Below are positions 24,193-32,759 of a stretch of DNA of 64,000 nt, piece by piece. The notes under the pieces are model-generated. The model saw only the letters and a list, made by a program, of their open reading frames with translations, did not search any database and was not told the origin of the DNA. Position 1 is the stretch's first letter; each line of letters begins with the position of its first letter. This stretch comes from Myxococcus stipitatus (GTDB lineage: Bacteria > Myxococcota > Myxococcia > Myxococcales > Myxococcaceae). Where the stretch lies: contig NZ_JAKCFI010000008.1 of NCBI RefSeq assembly GCF_021412625.1, positions 372,001 to 436,000 of the forward strand, in the 5' to 3' direction. Both the position numbers and the translations under genes were made by a program.

Positions 24193-24228
24193 GTGCTCAA
24201 CGCCTCTCGGCATCACGGCCAGCGGGAC
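24193..24228. CRISPR. Solitary CRISPR repeat matching the consensus
   Basis: The 36 bases beginning GTGCTCAACGCCTCTCGGCA and ending CACGGCCAGCGGGAC match the array consensus better than any copy in the array itself. No second repeat is recognisable within 80 bp on either side. It is in the same orientation as the array 12 kb away and on the far side of the cas operon. It is probably a relic of a second array. Confidence 0.85.
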
Positions 24229-24316
24229 CACGTGACCGCCCGCTCCTCCGCAGCCGCCAACGCCCGCAGACGGGATGCACTCCGTTCGCCCATGGTCGGC
24301 TCATGAAGGGGATGGA

Positions 24317-24360
24317 CCTCATGAATCCAACGGCACGCATCCACTTCGTTACCTGACGCC
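24317..24360. repeat. 44-bp motif, copy 2
   Basis: The sequence reads GACCTCATGAATCCAACGGC, a ten-base variable core, then TTCGTTACCTGACG, the same spacing as copy 1 at 21744-21787. It lies 88 bp to the right of the solitary CRISPR repeat. Function is unknown. Confidence 0.4.
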
Positions 24361-24562
24361 CCTCCTCCCCCCAGCCCCGTGACGCACGGCGACGCGGCCC
24401 CTGGGTCCCGACCCTCGACGTCCTCGACGGCGCGTCCCCGCACGACGCGGCTGCGTTCCATCACGCCCGCCTGGAACGCCACCTCCAGCCCACAAAGCAG
24501 ACACACTCCCTGTATTTCCCAGCCATTGAGCCCCTGGCACGGGCCGTGCTGTCTGGAAATCC

Positions 24563-26428
24563 ATGCACTGCACCTCGTGCCACAAGTTGGTCTCGCTGTG
24601 TCAATGCGTCGGGGGTCCCCGCCTCCCCAAGAAGAGCCGGGCCCTCTCGCTGAAGAAGCCCTCCACGACGAGCCAGCAAGGTGGCTCACGGAGGCGCGCA
24701 CCGACGACCTCGGACCGGTCGACCTCATCGACGTCAATCCAGACGGGACCACCGCCAATGGACCTGTCACTGCCGATGGGCGAGCTGGAGCTGATCCAAC
24801 AAGCCATCCGCCACCTCGAAGGGGAGAGCAAACGCTCCTCCTCTCCTCGAGGAGAGCGCTCGACCTCCTCGTCCAACTCCCAACGGCACCCCCTGTCTCT
24901 CATGGAGATGTTCGGCGCCTCGGCGCTCGGCCTCGGAAGCTCGTCGTCCTCATCCCAGGAACAGGACGACCCGCTGCAGATCGTCCCCTATGAGGGAGAA
25001 GCGCTCTCGACCACCCTGGTGGACTTCCTCCAGGAGCAGACGAAGATTCGCGTCTACATCGAGGGGTCGCTCAACTTCGGACACCAGACGAACACCATCA
25101 ACATCCTCTACACGCTGAGGTCCATTGGCTACACGGGGGCGTTCGACATCGTCGTGGCCGAAGCCGAGATGATCAAGAGCCTCACGCACATGTTCCCGTG
25201 GCTGGCCGCGGACTCGGAAGTCACCCTCACCGCACGGGACGACTTCTACCGGTACTCGGAGCCGCTCCCGCTCTGTCTCACGGGAGGCTTCGACAACAAC
25301 GACAACGAGCGGCTGCTCCTCCCGCCCCTGGAGATGGGGGTCAACTGCTTCCTGGCGCTCCAGCCCTACCGCTTCGAGCGGCTCAGCCACGACAGCCGGT
25401 CACGCGTCTACCTCATGCCCACGCACGCACTGAACGGCAGGCACGATGACGACAGCCAGCTGACGGTCATCGACCTCTGCAAGAGGAACCGCGCGTTCCT
25501 CGAGATGTCCTACCTGCCTCCATACGTCCCGCGCACCTTCGCGGAGTGCCAGCGCCTCCTCCAGGGCAGCACCCAGGGTTGGGATGCCGTCATCGATGAG
25601 TCGGAGATGTCGGAGACCGAGCGGAAGCAGGCGCGCAGGCCACGCATCGTCCACAGCCAGCTCCTCCTCTTCTCCGTGTTGTTCTCGGGCGAGTACCACG
25701 TCGCCGCCGCCTACGGGCTCAAGGGCAACTTCTCCCTGAAGACGGACTACTCCGCGGACATCCTCTTCCGGTACTCGACGGCCCTCTCGCTCTGCCCCTC
25801 GAAGCGCAAGCGCTCGGTCATCGTCGTCTTCCACGACACCATCAACGACGTGTTGCTCAAGCGCAAGCTGGCCGTGGAGGGCTACTGGGGCGTCGCCGTC
25901 GCGACGATGCCGGACTTCGCCACCAAGGCCCAGGTCCGCGAGTTCCTCCGCGCCCAGCTCAACGAACCGGGCAATGACATCCTCGTGCTCGTCGTGGGCA
26001 CGGCGCCCCAGCTGCTCTTCAACTTCTGCTTCCAGCATGGAGACCTGCCCTGCATCTTCGAGGGTGAGGGCAGTGTCCCCGTGGCCTTCCTCCGAGGCGC
26101 CCCCTTCCTCTACATGAAGGGCCCTGGCGCCAAGACGGACGAGACCTTCTACCCCAGCCTGAACGGCGCCTATCCCAAGCTCTCCGCGTCGCTCCAGCGG
26201 ATGTCCAGCTGCCTCTTCGACACGGCCCTGACCGACCTGCAGTGCCAGACCTACCTGTTCAAGTTCTTCAAGATGTCGTTCGACACCGACAGCTTGCTGT
26301 GCCGCTACTTCAGGCGCGTGGCCGCCTACTACGCCCAGCCCGCCCACAACCGGCTGTTCGTGGCGCTGGAGCTCGCCATCGCGAAACTGAAGGAGCTGAA
26401 GGAACAGGAGGACGACTCGTCGAGCTAG
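24563..26428 (+). CDS. Unknown 621-residue protein with Cys-rich N-terminus
   Basis: I do not recognise the family. The N-terminus MHCTSCHKLVSLCQC could bind zinc. Residues 15-135 are Ser/Pro-rich and probably disordered, including a poly-Ser run near 125-130. The remaining 480 residues look like a folded alpha/beta protein, starting around IRVYIEGSLNFGHQTNTINILYTLRSIGY (about 156-184). This glycine/histidine-rich turn with a following helix recalls nucleotide-sugar-binding enzymes, but that is only an impression. No signal peptide or membrane segment is seen. The ribosome site before 24563 is weak; an ATG at 24758 (MDLSLPMGEL) is an alternative. A probable secreted or effector role cannot be excluded. 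Confidence 0.6.
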   Translation: MHCTSCHKLVSLCQCVGGPRLPKKSRALSLKKPSTTSQQGGSRRRAPTTSDRSTSSTSIQTGPPPMDLSLPMGELELIQQAIRHLEGESKRSSSPRGERSTSSSNSQRHPLSLMEMFGASALGLGSSSSSSQEQDDPLQIVPYEGEALSTTLVDFLQEQTKIRVYIEGSLNFGHQTNTINILYTLRSIGYTGAFDIVVAEAEMIKSLTHMFPWLAADSEVTLTARDDFYRYSEPLPLCLTGGFDNNDNERLLLPPLEMGVNCFLALQPYRFERLSHDSRSRVYLMPTHALNGRHDDDSQLTVIDLCKRNRAFLEMSYLPPYVPRTFAECQRLLQGSTQGWDAVIDESEMSETERKQARRPRIVHSQLLLFSVLFSGEYHVAAAYGLKGNFSLKTDYSADILFRYSTALSLCPSKRKRSVIVVFHDTINDVLLKRKLAVEGYWGVAVATMPDFATKAQVREFLRAQLNEPGNDILVLVVGTAPQLLFNFCFQHGDLPCIFEGEGSVPVAFLRGAPFLYMKGPGAKTDETFYPSLNGAYPKLSASLQRMSSCLFDTALTDLQCQTYLFKFFKMSFDTDSLLCRYFRRVAAYYAQPAHNRLFVALELAIAKLKELKEQEDDSSS

Positions 26429-26473
26429 CCGAAAGCAGCGACGCCCCACGCGGACCTCTCCTCGCGGGGTATC

Positions 26474-27259
26474 GTGCGCACCATGCCCACCCAGAAGCTC
26501 CTCGGCCGGAAGTCACGACACCTCAGCGCGGGAACCCTCACGGCGGAGGAGCTCCCGTCGCTCCTGAAGCGAACCATTCGCGGGAAGTTCGCGAAGTCGA
26601 GCACGCTCCGCGCGGCGAAGCGCCTCCTCGAGGAACACCTCGCCGGAGAGGGCGCCCACCGGGACATCGTCCACCACGAGGGGAAGCTCGTCCTCGAAGA
26701 GCTCACCACCGCGAGAAGACCTCGGCTGGGCCTCCTCCTCGTCGAGGGCGACCTCGTCGTGAAGGGGCGCTACGAGGACTCGCTGGACCCCGAGTCCATC
26801 GTCGTCGTCACCGGCACCCTGCGCGCGGGGGATGTCATCACGAAGGGGTTCCTCGAGGTTCACGGGGACCTGGTCGCCGAGCGCTCCATCCTGTTCCTCG
26901 ACAACGACGCGTGCTGCGAGGTCCTCGGCGATGTCCGCGCGCCATTCGTGTACACGAACTACCACGCGGTGAAGGTGCACGGCGGCGTGAAGGCCCGACT
27001 CGTCACCGGCGACGCCAGGCACATCCGAAGCGCACAGGAGTACGTCTTCCTCGAGGAGACGACCCGCGAGGTCCGCGACCTCCTCTCGCCCAAGCTGCTC
27101 AAGCGCTTCGCCGACGAGATGTTCGAGGACGAAGAGGGCGAGGAGGTGGACCCGGACGAGCCGTGGATCGACGCCATCGACACGGAGACGCTCGCCGCCT
27201 TCGTCCGCAAAGGCCAGTCCGCGCTGGTGGAAGCGCCTCCTCGACGCCGCCGGAAGTGA
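26474..27259 (+). CDS. Unknown protein with bactofilin-like beta-repeat core
   Basis: The 261-residue product has a central region (about 80-165) of short alternating hydrophobic strands: LLLVEGDLVVKGRYED, IVVVTGTLRAGDVITKGFLEVHGDL and CEVLGDVRAP. This periodicity of G-D/L-V units is like right-handed beta-helix or polymer-forming proteins such as bactofilins. The N-terminus is basic, and the C-terminus has an acidic stretch (EDEEGEEVDPDEP) then a basic tail. No signal peptide is present. It starts 45 bp after the preceding unknown gene on the same strand and may be co-transcribed. Function is unknown. An alternative ATG lies three codons downstream (MPTQKLL). Confidence 0.62.
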   Translation: MRTMPTQKLLGRKSRHLSAGTLTAEELPSLLKRTIRGKFAKSSTLRAAKRLLEEHLAGEGAHRDIVHHEGKLVLEELTTARRPRLGLLLVEGDLVVKGRYEDSLDPESIVVVTGTLRAGDVITKGFLEVHGDLVAERSILFLDNDACCEVLGDVRAPFVYTNYHAVKVHGGVKARLVTGDARHIRSAQEYVFLEETTREVRDLLSPKLLKRFADEMFEDEEGEEVDPDEPWIDAIDTETLAAFVRKGQSALVEAPPRRRRK

Positions 27260-27405
27260 CCAGGGTGGGCACGCGGCCCCACTGTGTCTCCCAGTGCGAC
27301 ATGAGCAACACGGTAACGGATGTCTCTCCTGAATCAGGTGAGTCGCGGTAACCTCGGGGGCACACGGTGCCTCCGTACCGCGCCCCAACGAACCCGGGAA
27401 CGACC

Positions 27406-28371
27406 ATGAGCCGTCTGCTCCTCACCGCCCTCCTCGCGCTGTCCCTCACCGCCTGTTCCGATGACGATGACCCCCTCCCGCCGTCCGGTGACGCGGGCGT
27501 CGACGCGGGCACGGATGGCGGCACGACCGACTCCGGCACGGCCGACTCCGGCACGGAGGACGCGGGCTCGGACGCCGGCACCGACGGCGGCACCAGCACC
27601 GGCAGCTCCGGGGGCTCCGGCAAGCTGCCCTGCGACAGCACCGGCACCGTCACGCAAAACAACCAGAGCTACACCTACTGCGTCGCCAAGGTCGCCGGCA
27701 CCGAGCTGAAAATCGTGGAGCCACGTGTGGGCATCATCGCCTCGCCCATGCACCTGGCCATCTACCTGCACGGCGACGGCGCCCGCGCGCACACCAACGA
27801 CACCGCCCCGCGCATCCAGGCGCCCTGGACCTTCGAGAACCAGACCCTCTACATCTCCGCGCTCGCCCCCAACAAGTGCGCGTGGTGGACCAAGCCCTCG
27901 GTGACCAACTGCACCGTCGAGGGCACCGCGGCCGACCGCGACCTCGACGGTGACAACGCCAAGGCCCTGGTCGAAATCATCGATACCGTCCGCAAGCGCT
28001 GGGACATCATCGACGAGCCCATCCTCTTCGGCGGCTCCTCCGGCGGCTCCGTCTTCCTCACCGCCAGCTTCCTGCCCCGCTACGGCGACCGCTACCGCGG
28101 CGTCTACGCCCTGGGCTGCGGCGGCGAGGCCCCGTGGGCCGACAAGCTCGAGTGGGACAGCACCAACCCCGCCCTGCGCGGCAGCACCCGGCTGTTCTAC
28201 ACCTTCGGCGACCAGGACGCGTACATCACCGACATCCGCGCCAGCATCACCGCCTTCCGCGCCTACCAGTTCCCCCTCACCGAGACGGTCATCGCCGGCG
28301 CCGCCCACTGCGCCTTCGACCACATCGGCGGCGTGAAGGACATCTGGGCCGCGGAGCTCGCCAAGGACTAG
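27406..28371 (+). CDS. Secreted lipoprotein esterase of the PHB-depolymerase-like fold
   Basis: The 321-residue protein has a lipoprotein signal (MSRLLLTALLALSLTACS, lipid Cys17). A long Asp/Gly/Thr/Ser-rich linker (about 20-75) follows, and then an alpha/beta-hydrolase domain. Candidate catalytic elements are the oxyanion-side LAIYLHGDG, the nucleophile elbow FGGSSGGS, an acid near GDQDAY and the histidine in AAHCAFDH. The likely role is cleavage of esters outside the cell or at the outer membrane. ATG 27406 gives the clean signal peptide; the frame from 27367 adds 13 residues without one. It ends at a strong bidirectional hairpin (28380-28416). Confidence 0.75.
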   Translation: MSRLLLTALLALSLTACSDDDDPLPPSGDAGVDAGTDGGTTDSGTADSGTEDAGSDAGTDGGTSTGSSGGSGKLPCDSTGTVTQNNQSYTYCVAKVAGTELKIVEPRVGIIASPMHLAIYLHGDGARAHTNDTAPRIQAPWTFENQTLYISALAPNKCAWWTKPSVTNCTVEGTAADRDLDGDNAKALVEIIDTVRKRWDIIDEPILFGGSSGGSVFLTASFLPRYGDRYRGVYALGCGGEAPWADKLEWDSTNPALRGSTRLFYTFGDQDAYITDIRASITAFRAYQFPLTETVIAGAAHCAFDHIGGVKDIWAAELAKD

Positions 28372-28379
28372 CTCCACCC

Positions 28380-28416
28380 CGATGCCGGGCCTCGCGCGCG
28401 CACGGGCCCGGCATCG
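28380..28416. terminator. Bidirectional hairpin terminator
   Basis: A perfect 12-bp stem, CGATGCCGGGCC paired with GGCCCGGCATCG, encloses a 13-base loop. It lies 9 bases after the esterase stop and between two convergent genes, so it can serve both. No long T-run follows, as is common in GC-rich genomes. Confidence 0.65.
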
Positions 28417-28484
28417 ACCGGAAGCAGCGGCCGGCGACCGCACGCGGCGGCCGTCCAGCAACCCCAGCCATCCCCACGTCCCGC

Positions 28485-29294
28485 CTACTCCTTCACCGCG
28501 CCCGCGGTGAGCCCGGACACGATGCGGCGCTGGAACAGCAACGTGAGCGCCACCAGCGGCAGCGTGGCCACCACGGAGGCCGCGGCAATCTCTCCCCAGG
28601 GCTCGCGGTATTCGCTGGCGAACAGGCTGATGGCCACCGGCACCGTGCGCTTCTCCGGCGTGGAGAGGAACGTGAGCGCGTAGAGGAACTCGTTCCACGC
28701 GAAGATGAAGACGAGGATGGTCGTCGTCGCGAGCCCCGGCGCCGCCAGCGGCAACAACACGCGACGGAACGCCTGGAAGGGCGTGCACCCATCCACCCTC
28801 GCCGCGCGATACAGCTCGTCCGGGAGCTGCCGGAAGAACGACGTCAGCACCCATAGCGTCAGCGGCAGCGCGAACGTCGTGTACGGCAGCGCCAGCCCCA
28901 CCAGGCTGTCCCGCAGCCCCACCGCGCGCAGGATGAGGTACAGCGGGCTCACCGTGGCGATGGGCGGGAACATGCTCACCCCCAGCGCCGCGCCCAGCAG
29001 CAACCCCCGCCCCCGGAACTCCAGCTTCGCCAGCGCGAACGCCGCCGCCGCGCCCACCGTGAGGCAGAAGGCCGTCGTCAGCGCCGCCACCAGCAGCGAG
29101 TTCGCCACCACGCGCAGGAAGGGCCGCCCCCACAACACGCTCGCGTAGTTCTCCAGCGTCAGGTGCGACGGCCACGGCCGCGTCAGCTCGCCATCCGGCC
29201 ACAGGCTCGTCAGCGCCTGCCACAGGAACGGCCCCAGGAAGAACGTGAGGAAGGCCACCACGGCCAGCGCCGTCCCCAGCCCCGCGCGCCTCAT
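28485..29294 (-). CDS. ABC sugar transporter permease (MalG-like)
   Basis: The 269-residue inner-membrane protein has about six hydrophobic segments. It carries the permease EAA motif YRAARVDGCTPFQAFRRVLLPLAAPG (about 170-195), which contacts the ATPase. It belongs to the MalG/carbohydrate-uptake branch, with a typical C-terminal FQRRIVSGLTAGAVKE. ATG 29294 overlaps the stop of the partner permease (ATGA). The long frame running to 30059 is an overlap artefact. No ATP-binding subunit gene is next to the operon, so a shared ATPase elsewhere is inferred. Confidence 0.9.
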   Translation of the reverse strand: MRRAGLGTALAVVAFLTFFLGPFLWQALTSLWPDGELTRPWPSHLTLENYASVLWGRPFLRVVANSLLVAALTTAFCLTVGAAAAFALAKLEFRGRGLLLGAALGVSMFPPIATVSPLYLILRAVGLRDSLVGLALPYTTFALPLTLWVLTSFFRQLPDELYRAARVDGCTPFQAFRRVLLPLAAPGLATTTILVFIFAWNEFLYALTFLSTPEKRTVPVAISLFASEYREPWGEIAAASVVATLPLVALTLLFQRRIVSGLTAGAVKE

Positions 29295-30169
29295 CGCCCC
29301 TCCTCCGCCCGCCCGAGCCACCGCAGCCACACCACCGCCAGCACCACCACGCACGCGAACGTCGCCACCGACAGCGCGCTCCCGTACCCGAAGTCTCCCG
29401 AGCGCATCAGCGTCTTGTACGCGTAGATGCTCAGCGTCTCGGTGGTGTTCGCCGGCCCGCCCTCCGTCAACACGTAGATGGCGTCGAACACGCGGAACGC
29501 GTCCAGCGAACGGAACAACAGCGCCAGCAGCAGCGCCGGCTTCAGCAAGGGCAGGGTGATGGAGCGGAACGTCCGCCACGGCGAGGCCCCGTCCACCCGC
29601 GCCGCCTTGTAGAGGTCCTCGGGAATCCCTTGCAGCCCGGCGAGCACCAGCAGCGCCACGAAGGGCGTCGTCTTCCACACGTCCACCAGGATGGCCGCGT
29701 GCAACGCGTACCCCGGCGCGCCCAGCCAGTTGATGTCCGGCCCGCCCAACAGCCGGTTGATGAGCCCGTAGTCCGGATTGAACATCCACGCCCACAGCCG
29801 CGCGCTCACCACCGTGGGAATCGCCCACGGCACCAGCACCGCCGCCCGCAGGAGGCCGCGCCCCGGGAACGCCCGCTGGAGCAGCAGCGCGAGCGGCACC
29901 GCCAGCACCAGCTCCACCACTACCGCCACGACGGTGAAGTACGCCGTGTTCCCCAGCGCCGACCAGAACCGCGCGTCCCCCGCGAGGTACGCGAAGTTCC
30001 CCAGCCCGATGAAGCGCCGCTCGCCGAAGACGAGGATGAACCGATGCAGGCTCAACCACACCGCCGCGAGGATGGGATAGAGCGCCACGCCCGCCAGCAC
30101 CAGCACGGCCGGCGCCACCAGCAGATACGCCTGTCGTCGCTCCCGCTCCAGCGAGCCTCGCGCGCTCAC
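29291..30169 (-). CDS. ABC sugar transporter permease (MalF-like)
   Basis: The 292-residue membrane protein has a cytoplasmic N-terminus, six predicted transmembrane stretches and the EAA motif YKAARVDGASPWRTFRSITLPLLKP (about 197-221). It is the partner of the MalG-like permease and follows the binding-protein gene. The best start is GTG at 30169, which overlaps the stop of the binding protein gene (GTGA); no ATG is better placed. The product imports an unidentified sugar or polyol with the other two subunits. Confidence 0.88.
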   Translation of the reverse strand: MSARGSLERERRQAYLLVAPAVLVLAGVALYPILAAVWLSLHRFILVFGERRFIGLGNFAYLAGDARFWSALGNTAYFTVVAVVVELVLAVPLALLLQRAFPGRGLLRAAVLVPWAIPTVVSARLWAWMFNPDYGLINRLLGGPDINWLGAPGYALHAAILVDVWKTTPFVALLVLAGLQGIPEDLYKAARVDGASPWRTFRSITLPLLKPALLLALLFRSLDAFRVFDAIYVLTEGGPANTTETLSIYAYKTLMRSGDFGYGSALSVATFACVVVLAVVWLRWLGRAEEGR

Positions 30170-31458
30170 TCGGCCTCCCCCGTCAGGTGGTCCACCTGCC
30201 GCTGCGCGCGCCGCAGCGCCTCCTCCGGCGTGCGCAGCCCCGCCACCGCCGCGGAGAACTCGCTCTGCAACACGTCCGACACGAGGTTGTAGTACGGCGT
30301 CACCGGCCGGGGCCGCGCGCGCTCCACCATCTCCCGCAGGCTCGCGATGAAGGGCGCGCCGTCCTTCAACCGCGGGTCGTCGTACAGCGCCGTCCTCGGC
30401 GGATTGCGCGCGTAGTGCAGCGCCAGCACCAGGTTCGCCTCCGGCGACGTCAGGTGCGCGATGAGCCTCTCCGCCAGCCGGCGGCGCTCGGGGGACACGT
30501 GCGCGTTCACCGCGAGCTGCCAGCCGCCCAGCGCGCCATACCCGGGCTCGCCATCCACCGTGGGCAGCGGCGCGATGCCCACCTTCCCCCGGATGGGCGA
30601 GTCCTCCTTCTGCGCCTCGCTCCACGCATACGGCCAGTTGCGCATGAACACCGCGCGCCCCTCCTGGAACACCCGCCGAGACTCCTCCTCGGAGAACCCC
30701 GTCACCGTCTGCGGCGACACCCCGCTCACCACCAGCCCCCGCAGGTACGCGAGCGCCTCGCGCGCGGGCTTCGTGTCCAGCAACACCCGCCCGCCCTCCA
30801 TCGCCTCGCCGCCGTGCCCCCACAGGGCCTCGTACACGTTGCAGCTCAGCCCCTCGTACTGCCGCCCCTGCCACACGTAGCCCTGCAACGCCGGGCGTCG
30901 CGCGCGCGCCTCCCGGGCGAACGCCTCCAGCTCCGCGTACGTGCGCGGCGCCCGGGGCACCAGGTCCGTGCGGTAGTAGAGGACGCCCACGTCCAGGTAC
31001 CAGGGCACCGCGTACGTGCGCCCGTCCACCACCACCGCCTCCACCGGCCCGGGCAGGAACTCCTCGCGCAGCCGCTCCGGCGGGAACGCCGCCGACACGT
31101 CCGCCACCCACCCCGCCCGCGCGAACTCCGGCACCCACACCACGTCCACCACCAGCACGTCGAAGTCCTGGGCCCCGCCCTCCAGCGACGTGAGGAAGAA
31201 CTGGTGCGCCAGGTCCGAGGCGTTGGGCAACGCCTCCGTCACGAGCTCCACGCCGGGGTTCGCCTCCTCGAAGCGCGACAACAGCTCGCGGAACGGCCCC
31301 GGCGGCCCCCACAGCGGCTGATACTTCAACACCAGCCGCGTCCGCGCGCCGTCCGCGCTCCGCGTCTCGTCCGACCCACGTCGACAGCCCGATTGCATCG
31401 ACGCGACGAGCGCCAGCACGAGCACGTGGAAGAGCGAGCGACCCATGGCGCCGCCCAT
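30166..31458 (-). CDS. ABC transporter sugar-binding lipoprotein
   Basis: This lipoprotein of about 430 residues starts with a signal ending SMQSGC and is exported and lipid-anchored. The mature part has the family-1 solute-binding pattern: KYQPLWGPPGPFRELLSRFEEANPGVEL, YAVPWYLDVGVLYYRTDL, FMRNWPYAW and LGGWQLAVN. It captures a carbohydrate for the two permeases encoded downstream (MalF-like, then MalG-like). The start is ambiguous between ATGs at 31458 and 31446, neither with an ideal ribosome site. The three genes overlap by 4 nt each and form one operon. Confidence 0.88.
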   Translation of the reverse strand: MGGAMGRSLFHVLVLALVASMQSGCRRGSDETRSADGARTRLVLKYQPLWGPPGPFRELLSRFEEANPGVELVTEALPNASDLAHQFFLTSLEGGAQDFDVLVVDVVWVPEFARAGWVADVSAAFPPERLREEFLPGPVEAVVVDGRTYAVPWYLDVGVLYYRTDLVPRAPRTYAELEAFAREARARRPALQGYVWQGRQYEGLSCNVYEALWGHGGEAMEGGRVLLDTKPAREALAYLRGLVVSGVSPQTVTGFSEEESRRVFQEGRAVFMRNWPYAWSEAQKEDSPIRGKVGIAPLPTVDGEPGYGALGGWQLAVNAHVSPERRRLAERLIAHLTSPEANLVLALHYARNPPRTALYDDPRLKDGAPFIASLREMVERARPRPVTPYYNLVSDVLQSEFSAAVAGLRTPEEALRRAQRQVDHLTGEAE

Positions 31459-31706
31459 GACTCCAACCACGCGCCACACCGTCAAGCCGCGCGCGCCCTC
31501 ACGGTTCGCACGCCAACACCCTCGCGGAGGATGTCACGCGCGACACTCGCACTCCCGGCGCGTGCGCGCTCACGCCCTGTAATTCGTGTGCATCTGGAGA
31601 AAAACGTCCCTCTGGAAGTCCGTGTCACGAGACACGCGCGCGTGTTTGCGTTCTCCCCGGGGGCGCGTCTTATCCTTCCACCTGTACATCCGGTGGGGGA
31701 GAGCAC

Positions 31707-32126
31707 ATGGCAGAGCAAACCCGGGAGTGGAAGTTCAACGCGCACCGCGCCCGCGTCGAGTCCTCCGACGTCGCCATCGCGACCTTCGAGGGCCCCATCA
31801 GCCTGGAGGACGCGAAGAAGACGACGGAGGTCTACGGCGAGCTGTTCAACGTGCTCGGCCCCTACTACCTCATCGCGGACATCGGCCGGTCGCAGATCGA
31901 AGCCAACGGACGCCGGTACCTGTCCGAGCACTGCCGCCCCGAATGGTTCCGCGGCCTGGTCTACGTGGGCGCCGACATCGTCCAGCAGACCTTCGGCAAG
32001 GCCATCTCGCTGGCCATGCTCTTCACCGGCAAGGCCTCGTTCGAGACCACCTTCGTGAAGACGATGGAAGAGGCCCACGTGTGGGTCCAGAAGAACCGCG
32101 CCAAGAGCCAGCGCAAGGCGGGCTGA
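31707..32126 (+). CDS. SpoIIAA/STAS-like protein, copy 1
   Basis: This 139-residue soluble protein has the alternating alpha/beta pattern of SpoIIAA-like/STAS proteins: VAIATFEGPISLEDAKKTTEVYGEL, YYLIADIGRSQIEANGRRYLSEH, then GLVYVGADIVQQTFGKAISL. No conserved phosphorylatable serine is obvious. It is about 60% identical by eye to the product of the next gene, so the two arose by tandem duplication. GGGGGAGAGC upstream could be the ribosome site. Family proteins of this kind are common in myxobacteria and of unknown role. Confidence 0.65.
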   Translation: MAEQTREWKFNAHRARVESSDVAIATFEGPISLEDAKKTTEVYGELFNVLGPYYLIADIGRSQIEANGRRYLSEHCRPEWFRGLVYVGADIVQQTFGKAISLAMLFTGKASFETTFVKTMEEAHVWVQKNRAKSQRKAG

Positions 32127-32289
32127 CGCGCCTTCACTCCCAGTCCCGTGGCCGGTGGCGGCCATGACCTGTCCCCTGTCGGACTGAACCCAGGGCGTGC
32201 CGAAAGCCCTGCTTTTGTTGCGAGGGCTGGATTCTCGCCCCTCGCTGCCGTCGAGCGGTATGCTCGGAGTGTCAGCCGAAGGGAGTGCC

Positions 32290-32700
32290 ATGCAGCAACA
32301 GGAATGGAAGATTGGTTCGCATCACATCCGCTTCGAGCCGCCGGACGTGGCGGTCGCGGTGTTCACCGGGCCGTTGACCCTGGAGGACATGAAGCGCACG
32401 GTGGAAATCTACGGGCAGCTCGCGAAGAACGGCCCGTACTACCTGGTGGCGGATATCGGCGGTTCGCAGCTGCACGCGGAGGCGCGCCGCTATCTGTCTG
32501 ACAATACCCGCGCGGACTGGTTCCACGGCTGCGTCTACGTGGGCGCCGACCTGGTCCAGCAGACGTTCGGCAAGGTCATCTCGCTGGGCCTGTTCCTGTC
32601 CGGCAAGACGGAGTTCAAGACGGAGTTCGTGAAGACGATGGAGGAGGCGCGCGCCTGGGTAGACCAGCAGCGCCGCGCCAACGTCCGCAAGAGCGGCTGA
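32290..32700 (+). CDS. SpoIIAA/STAS-like protein, copy 2
   Basis: The 136-residue paralogue shares GPxTLED, YYLVADIGGSQ, RRYLSDN, VYVGADLVQQTFGK and FVKTMEEA with copy 1. It begins at ATG 32290 with GGGAG upstream; a longer frame from 32197 would have no match in copy 1. It is followed by a hairpin (32735-32759). The spacing between the copies (163 bp) suggests separate or read-through expression. Confidence 0.66.
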   Translation: MQQQEWKIGSHHIRFEPPDVAVAVFTGPLTLEDMKRTVEIYGQLAKNGPYYLVADIGGSQLHAEARRYLSDNTRADWFHGCVYVGADLVQQTFGKVISLGLFLSGKTEFKTEFVKTMEEARAWVDQQRRANVRKSG

Positions 32701-32734
32701 CGCCCCGTCCTCCGGGTACGCCGTCCGCCACGCC

Positions 32735-32759
32735 AGCGGCCTCCTCCCCGGGGGCCGCT
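32735..32759. terminator. Hairpin terminator after the STAS-like gene
   Basis: AGCGGCC and GGCCGCT form a perfect 7-bp stem around an 11-base loop, followed by CTCCTGTTGCT. It lies 35 bases after the stop of copy 2. Confidence 0.5.

Larger units (their letters stand above)
23891..24562. other. Non-coding region with hairpin and repeat elements
   Basis: This region of about 670 bases has no convincing gene. It contains a 13-bp hairpin, GACCTCCAAGGTC-CAT-GACCTTGAAGGTC (23983-24011, one mismatch), upstream of the SitA-like gene. It also holds a solitary CRISPR repeat (24193-24228) and the second copy of the 44-bp motif (24317-24360). It is the right-hand boundary of the accessory block. Confidence 0.5.

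Noticed and set aside
24213-24770. Minus-strand open frame of 185 codons near the solitary repeat
   Set aside because: It has no ribosome site, no recognisable domain and crosses the start of the 621-residue gene.
27334-29223. Minus-strand frame of 629 codons
   Set aside because: It is Ala/Gly-rich shadow sequence running through the antisense of the esterase gene and a second frame of the MalG-like gene.
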